Shown here one piece after another: positions 14,584-17,980 of a DNA stretch of 17,980 bases. The stretch is taken from NCBI GenBank assembly GCA_964572745.1, contig CAZNFT010000037.1, positions 1-17,980 on the forward strand, written 5' to 3'. The position numbers and the translations under genes were made by a program. This DNA comes from M50B103 sp041667565. GTDB taxonomy: Bacteria > Fidelibacterota > Fidelibacteria > Fidelibacterales > Fidelibacteraceae. Below the pieces are notes generated by a model. It ran no database searches. It worked only from the letters and a program-made list of their open reading frames with translations, and was not told where the DNA came from. Positions within the stretch are counted from its first letter, which is position 1, and every line of letters begins with the position of its first letter.

Positions 14584-15537
14584 ATGGCAAATGCAGAAGA
14601 TGTCATGCAAAGTGTGGCGCTCAACGCCAAAAAAATCATAAAGATCGGAATCGTCTTTGCTCTTGTGATCGCGATCCTAAGTGGTTTTTATATTGTTGAA
14701 GCTGAGAACGTTGGAGTCATACTGCGCTTTGGCAAATACACAAAGACCACGACACCCGGACTACATTTAAAAATTCCGCTGATCGATAAGGTTTACCAGG
14801 TTGCTGTAGAGCGGCAATTAAAACAAGAATTCGGTTTCAGGACCACTGCAGCCGGGGTCAGATCACATCACTCGCGTGACTACGCATCAGAATCAGTGAT
14901 GTTAACCGGAGATCTGAATGTTATTGTGGTTGATTGGATCATACAGTATCGTATTGAAGATCCTTATAAGTTTCTCTTTAAGGTAAGAAATCCCAAAGAA
15001 ACTCTGCGCGATATGAGTGAAGCTACCATGCGTGAAGTGGTGGGAGACCGCACCTTGAACGAAGTACTGACTGTAGGTCGTCAAGAGATCACCATAAAAG
15101 TAGAAGAAGGTTTACAAGAATTATGTAACCAGTACGAGAACGGTATTCGCATTAAACAGGTTGTTTTGCAAAATGTAAATCCACCTGATGAAGTTAAAGC
15201 TTCATTTAACGAAGTTAACCAGGCACAACAAGATAGAGAAAAACTGATAAACCAGGCTCGCTCAGAATACAATAAAGTTATTCCCAGAGCCAGAGGTCAG
15301 GCTGAACAAACCATTCAAAACGCCGAAGGTTACGCATCTGTGCGTATTAATGGTGCCAAGGGTGATGCATCTCGCTTTTTAGCCGTACTGGAAGAATACG
15401 AAAAAGCACCCGAGATCACTCGTCAGCGAATTTATCTTGAAACCATGAACAAGGTTCTTCCTGTGATGGAAAAGAAATACATCATTGATGAACAAAGTAG
15501 TGGTGTTCTGCCCTTACTAAACCTAGATAATAAATAA
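14584..15537 (+). CDS. hflK: HflK-like SPFH/band 7 membrane protein
   Basis: A 317-residue subunit of the HflKC complex, a membrane-anchored cage that binds and modulates the FtsH protease. The start is set at the ATG at 14584, 5 nt after GGAGG; an in-frame TTG at 14536 lacks a ribosome binding site. One transmembrane helix is at about 18-38 and is followed by the SPFH/band 7 domain (FGKYTKTTTPGLHLKIP at about 49-65, DWIIQYRIEDPYKFLF further on). A long charged, alanine-rich coiled coil runs from about 205 to 275 (QARSEYNKVIPRARGQAEQ). The glycine/proline-rich N-terminal extension of E. coli HflK is absent, as is common outside proteobacteria. It is co-transcribed with hflC, which starts 10 nt after the stop. 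No ftsH is present in the window. Confidence 0.92.
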   Translation: MANAEDVMQSVALNAKKIIKIGIVFALVIAILSGFYIVEAENVGVILRFGKYTKTTTPGLHLKIPLIDKVYQVAVERQLKQEFGFRTTAAGVRSHHSRDYASESVMLTGDLNVIVVDWIIQYRIEDPYKFLFKVRNPKETLRDMSEATMREVVGDRTLNEVLTVGRQEITIKVEEGLQELCNQYENGIRIKQVVLQNVNPPDEVKASFNEVNQAQQDREKLINQARSEYNKVIPRARGQAEQTIQNAEGYASVRINGAKGDASRFLAVLEEYEKAPEITRQRIYLETMNKVLPVMEKKYIIDEQSSGVLPLLNLDNK

Positions 15538-15547
15538 GGAGGCCAAA

Positions 15548-16492
15548 ATGAAAAGAACTACATCAATTATTCTTGGCGTCGTGGTCTTCTTGCTACTCGT
15601 TCTTATTGCAAGTGGATTATATGTCATAGATGAATCGCAACAAGCCATTGTTACCCGCTTTGGTAAACCTGTCCGTACGGTTTTATCACCCGGACTACAC
15701 TTAAAAGTACCTTTTGTAGAAATAATACATGTTTTTGATAAACGTTTTCTTGAATGGCGTGGAGATCCCAACCAAGTGACCACTAAAGACAAACGATATA
15801 TCTGGGTAGAAACCTATGCGCGCTGGCACATTGTAGATCCATTACTATACTACAAACGCCTGCACGATGAACGCGGCGCAATATCTCGTATAGATGATAT
15901 TATCGATGGAGAAACGCGGACTGCTTTCGCTAAACATGATCTTATTGAAATGGTGAGAACGTCTAACCGTACACCTTTGGCTGATCCAAGCCTGGATATG
16001 GATAGTGATAGTTTAGAAACCATTACGAACGGTCGCGATATGATTGCTAACGAGATCCTTGTTGCCTCTGTTGACCGCGTTCAGGATCTAGGAATTGAGA
16101 TCCTTGATTTTCAGATCAAGCGCGTTAATTACGTCAAAGAAGTTCAAAAGACTGTCTTTGAAAGAATGATCACAGAACGTAAACGAATTGCAGATAAATA
16201 TCGTTCTGAGGGACAAGGTGAAGCCTCTCGTATTTCCGGTGAAAAGCAACGCGAACTCAAACGTATCCAGTCTGAAGCCACGCGTACCGCCCAAGAAATT
16301 ATGGGTAAAGCAGATGCTAGGGCTGCGAAAATCTACAACGATGCCTATAACAAGAATACCGCATCGCGCGAATTCTACGCTTTTATGAAAACCATGGAAA
16401 CATACGAGCAAGCACTTGATTCTGGTACAAGTCTTATCCTTTCAACCGAAAGTGATTTTTATAAATACCTGAAGAGCGTAAATCCGGAATAG
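15548..16492 (+). CDS. hflC: HflC-like SPFH/band 7 membrane protein
   Basis: A 314-residue partner of HflK. The N-terminal transmembrane helix is at about 5-26. The band 7 domain begins with DESQQAIVTRFGKPVRTVLSPGLH and includes PGLHLKVPFVE and WRGDPNQVTTKDKRYIWVE, which are typical of HflC. The C-terminal half contains the basic coiled coil YRSEGQGEASRISGEKQREL followed by the conserved REFYAFMKTMETYE segment near the end. An insertion of about 30 residues (around SNRTPLADPSLDMDSDS) interrupts the band 7 region, similar to the segment seen in other HflC proteins. AAGGAGG lies just upstream of the ATG. It forms a two-gene operon with hflK and is followed by strong hairpins that probably terminate the transcript. 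Confidence 0.94.
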   Translation: MKRTTSIILGVVVFLLLVLIASGLYVIDESQQAIVTRFGKPVRTVLSPGLHLKVPFVEIIHVFDKRFLEWRGDPNQVTTKDKRYIWVETYARWHIVDPLLYYKRLHDERGAISRIDDIIDGETRTAFAKHDLIEMVRTSNRTPLADPSLDMDSDSLETITNGRDMIANEILVASVDRVQDLGIEILDFQIKRVNYVKEVQKTVFERMITERKRIADKYRSEGQGEASRISGEKQRELKRIQSEATRTAQEIMGKADARAAKIYNDAYNKNTASREFYAFMKTMETYEQALDSGTSLILSTESDFYKYLKSVNPE

Positions 16493-16542
16493 TGACTGGG
16501 AACCACAGATTTCTCAGATTGCACAGATAATAAAAATAATTA

Positions 16543-16581
16543 GTCATCCCGGAAAAATCTGCAGGATTTTATCCGGGATCT
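16543..16581. repeat. REP-like palindrome, left copy
   Basis: ATCCCGGA (16546) pairs with TCCGGGAT (16573-16580), continued by AAAATC/GATTTT with one bulged base, giving a stem of about 15 bp around a short loop. The whole segment is also an inverted copy of the segment at 16629-16670. It lies between convergent genes. Confidence 0.8.
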
Positions 16582-16628
16582 AACTGACTTCACATCAAAG
16601 AAGATTTAACATTTCAAGCTTATAAAAC

Positions 16629-16670
16629 AGATCCCGGATAAAATTGCAGTAACAATTTTTCCTGGATGAC
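16629..16670 (+). terminator. REP-like palindrome, right copy, terminator for hflKC
   Basis: ATCCCGGATAAAATTG pairs with CAATTTTTCCTGGAT (16 positions with two mismatches) around the loop cagtaa. It is followed by ATGACCTTTTTG, a T-run on the plus strand, so it can serve as an intrinsic terminator for hflC. It is an inverted partner of the left copy about 47 bases away. Confidence 0.7.
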
Positions 16671-16690
16671 CTTTTTGTATTTACTTTATT

Positions 16691-16737
16691 CTTGTATCTT
16701 ATCTTTAATCTTTTACCCTTAATCTTTTATCTTTCCC
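16691..16737. repeat. 7-nt quasi-tandem repeat overlapping the toxin stop
   Basis: Six imperfect heptamers: cttgtat, cttatct, ttaatct, tttaccc, ttaatct, tttatct. The stop codon of the minus-strand PIN toxin (16727-16729) falls inside the last units, as also happens at the AddAB-like gene. Confidence 0.6.
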
Positions 16738-17146
16738 AAGGATTGAATATCTCAACCCCACAATACTTAAAATCATCAACATTCTGTGTAACCAAACATA
16801 ACTTATGTTGATCTGCCATTGCCCCAAGCAGTGAATCGATCGAGGGAACGTTTTTACCTTCTTTACTCAATTCGCCGGAGTTTTTGCCCCAAGTCAGAAG
16901 AGTATCAAGGTCAAGGTCATGAATTCGGCCGGAGAATCTCTCTTTCAAATCCTCCAGCCAAAATTGTATTTTTTGTTTTCTAACAGGATCATCCAATTTT
17001 GAGATGCTTTTTTGAATCTCACCAAAAGTTATCACTGAAAGATATAATTCCAATTCATCTTGAGCGTCTATCCATTCAATTACTCTGTAATCCGGTTGTT
17101 TTTTTACAAGCTCGGAAATCACACAGGTATCCAGGAGATATTTCAT
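16727..17146 (-). CDS. vapC: PIN-domain toxin ribonuclease (VapC-like)
   Basis: A 139-residue PIN-domain protein, the likely RNase toxin of a type II toxin-antitoxin pair. The acidic metal-binding residues of the fold are in place: D6 (LLDTCVISEL), E43 (FGEIQ), D104 (PSIDSLL) and D125 in the C-terminal TQNVDDF motif. Length and motif spacing match FitB/VapC-type toxins. The start codon overlaps the stop of the antitoxin as ATGA, so the two are translationally coupled. Its C-terminal end and stop lie in a heptamer repeat. The RNA target (tRNA, rRNA or other) cannot be inferred. Confidence 0.92.
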   Translation of the reverse strand: MKYLLDTCVISELVKKQPDYRVIEWIDAQDELELYLSVITFGEIQKSISKLDDPVRKQKIQFWLEDLKERFSGRIHDLDLDTLLTWGKNSGELSKEGKNVPSIDSLLGAMADQHKLCLVTQNVDDFKYCGVEIFNPWER

Positions 17147-17388
17147 AATTCTATCTCCCTGTCTTTATCCTTCTGTCTGTCGAATTCAATTCCGTATAGT
17201 GGTGATTCTTGAAAAAATGCAGATAAGGTATTTTTTTTCTCGGTCAATTTCCTGAAATCCGAAATCGAGATCACCACTGCGGATTCTTTGCCGTGCTTTG
17301 TGATGTATTGGGGTCCATGTTCGCCTGCTTCAGCGATCACTTTAGAAAATTTGACCTTTGCTTCCTGTAACTGCCATTTGTTTTTCAT
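17143..17388 (-). CDS. Phd/YefM-family antitoxin
   Basis: An 81-residue antitoxin that should bind and neutralise the downstream PIN toxin and repress its own promoter. The N-terminal DNA-binding/dimerisation domain is typical of Phd/YefM: QLQEAKVKFSKVIAEA at 6-21, GPQYITKHGKESAVVIS at 25-41, then SDFRKL. The acidic and basic C-terminus (GIEFDRQKDKDREIEL) is the likely toxin-binding tail. AGGAGG (17394-17399 on the complement) precedes the ATG with good spacing. A promoter and a small palindrome lie directly upstream. Confidence 0.92.
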   Translation of the reverse strand: MKNKWQLQEAKVKFSKVIAEAGEHGPQYITKHGKESAVVISISDFRKLTEKKNTLSAFFQESPLYGIEFDRQKDKDREIEL

Positions 17389-17405
17389 CCGAACCTCCTG
17401 TTCTG

Positions 17406-17416
17406 GTCGTTTCGAC
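17406..17416. promoter_or_regulatory. Candidate antitoxin operator palindrome
   Basis: GTCG-ttt-CGAC is a perfect short inverted repeat lying between the toxin-antitoxin -10 box and the ribosome binding site. Phd/YefM proteins usually bind short palindromes near their own promoter, so this is the natural candidate. The 4-bp arms are short enough to be chance. Confidence 0.4.
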
Positions 17417-17417
17417 T

Positions 17418-17446
17418 ATTTTATTAAAATTTATGGTGTTTTTCAA
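17418..17446 (-). promoter_or_regulatory. Sigma-70-type promoter of the toxin-antitoxin operon
   Basis: On the minus strand TTGAAA (17441-17446) and TAAAAT (17418-17423) are separated by exactly 17 bases. The -10 box lies 29 bases before the antitoxin ATG. Both boxes are close to the bacterial housekeeping consensus. Confidence 0.65.
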
Positions 17447-17514
17447 GAAATAATTTCTTAATAAACCTCGTAAGTATTATTTAATTTACATAACCATATC
17501 CTTTTATATTTACC

Positions 17515-17543
17515 TTGACTTCTCAAAATGTAAATCATAATAT
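17515..17543 (+). promoter_or_regulatory. Sigma-70-type promoter of the terminal gene
   Basis: TTGACT (17515-17520) and TAATAT (17538-17543) are separated by 17 bases and lie 31 bases upstream of the ATG at 17575. This is a good match to consensus on the plus strand. Confidence 0.6.
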
Positions 17544-17574
17544 TATATGTATCAGTAAAAAATAAGGCGGCGAT

Positions 17575-17980
17575 ATGAAAAGGCAAGTCAGTTGTTGTTG
17601 TAAAATATTGGCTGTATTACTTATTTGCATAGCACTTTTTTCACAAGAGAAAAATAAATATGGGAAATATCCTGCTGATCGGCAAATCCCAAATATAGAG
17701 AAATATCCAAGTGCGGTTCAAAAACTAGATTCAATAAAAGCTAACTTTTACTGGAATATTAAACATGGTCAGGGAGATGGTAATTTTGAATTTATCACCA
17801 AAGATTACATGAAATTTTATGCAAGTTCATTAATAAGCGCATATATGTATTATTCCAATTTAGATTATAATGGATATTATTTAAAGTATTTTTCTGAGGC
17901 ACAGCCTATAGGACCCTATGTATTGGAAAGTTTAAAAAAGCTTCCATATCCTTGGGGGTTTTTAATTTATAAAAAAGGGA
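17575..17980 (+). CDS. Secreted protein of unknown function, 3' truncated by the window
   Basis: An open frame of 135 codons starts at ATG 17575 and continues past the window end. The weak AAGGCGG ribosome binding site and the promoter at 17515-17543 support the start. Residues 1-23 (MKRQVSCCCKILAVLLICIA...) look like a signal peptide, with a basic start, a run of three cysteines and a hydrophobic core, probably cleaved near FSQEK. There is no clear lipobox. The visible mature part is rich in tyrosine and aromatic residues (for example AYMYYSNLDYNGYYLKYF) and has no motif I recognise. Base composition is more AT-rich than the metabolic genes, which may hint at a different origin. Confidence 0.75.
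   Translation, partial: MKRQVSCCCKILAVLLICIALFSQEKNKYGKYPADRQIPNIEKYPSAVQKLDSIKANFYWNIKHGQGDGNFEFITKDYMKFYASSLISAYMYYSNLDYNGYYLKYFSEAQPIGPYVLESLKKLPYPWGFLIYKKG

Noticed and set aside
16503..16530. cagatt-type repeats after hflC
   Set aside because: Three 'cagat' occurrences have irregular spacing of about 9-11 bases. This looks like a common low-complexity phrase and not a defined repeat.

Overview
The window is a low-GC bacterial chromosome segment with ordinary housekeeping genes separated by repeat-rich intergenic DNA. The 776-residue secreted protein ends in a FlgD/Por-type C-terminal sorting-like domain (the 'YPNPFNP' signature). That domain is typical of the FCB superphylum and sister candidate phyla (Cloacimonadota, Marinimicrobia, Ignavibacteria). 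With the metabolic genes, I lean towards a Cloacimonadota-like organism, but this placement is inference. A run of exactly 100 N inside a tandem repeat shows that the sequence is a draft scaffold.

Layout: (1) 1-1179 is mostly gene-poor and holds a decayed IS3-family element with an intact OrfA and only a stub of OrfB. (2) 1180-4147 holds three forward metabolic genes: a deoxynucleoside kinase, a branched-chain aminotransferase (ilvE) and a short dihydroorotase (pyrC). Hairpins separate the first two, and a palindromic repeat lies between the last two. (3) 4205-4521 is a 25-bp tandem repeat array interrupted by the scaffold gap. (4) 4624-7927 encodes a six-pass membrane protein, then a secreted serine hydrolase of the beta-lactamase/penicillin-binding fold fused to a ThuA/amidotransferase-like domain and the sorting domain. 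(5) 8129-14476 on the minus strand holds a small two-pass membrane protein and a giant 1929-residue protein. The giant protein reads as AddA joined to AddB in one chain: an active UvrD-type helicase, an AddA nuclease, an AddB-like region lacking Walker A, and a second nuclease with the four-cysteine Fe-S pattern. (6) Divergent from it, 14584-16492 is an hflK-hflC operon. (7) 16727-17388 on the minus strand is a Phd/YefM-PIN (VapC-like) toxin-antitoxin pair with a recognisable promoter. (8) From 17575 a secreted protein of unknown function runs off the end.

The main functional point is the single-chain AddAB-type double-strand-break repair enzyme. Its two nuclease sites and its C-x2-C-x5-C iron-sulfur motif are all preserved. 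The main structural point is the density of dispersed intergenic repeats: 7-nt quasi-tandem arrays, GC-rich 'gaagcctt' repeats, REP-like palindromes and the 25-bp array. Two of the 7-nt arrays supply the stop codon of a flanking gene (the addAB-type gene and the PIN toxin).
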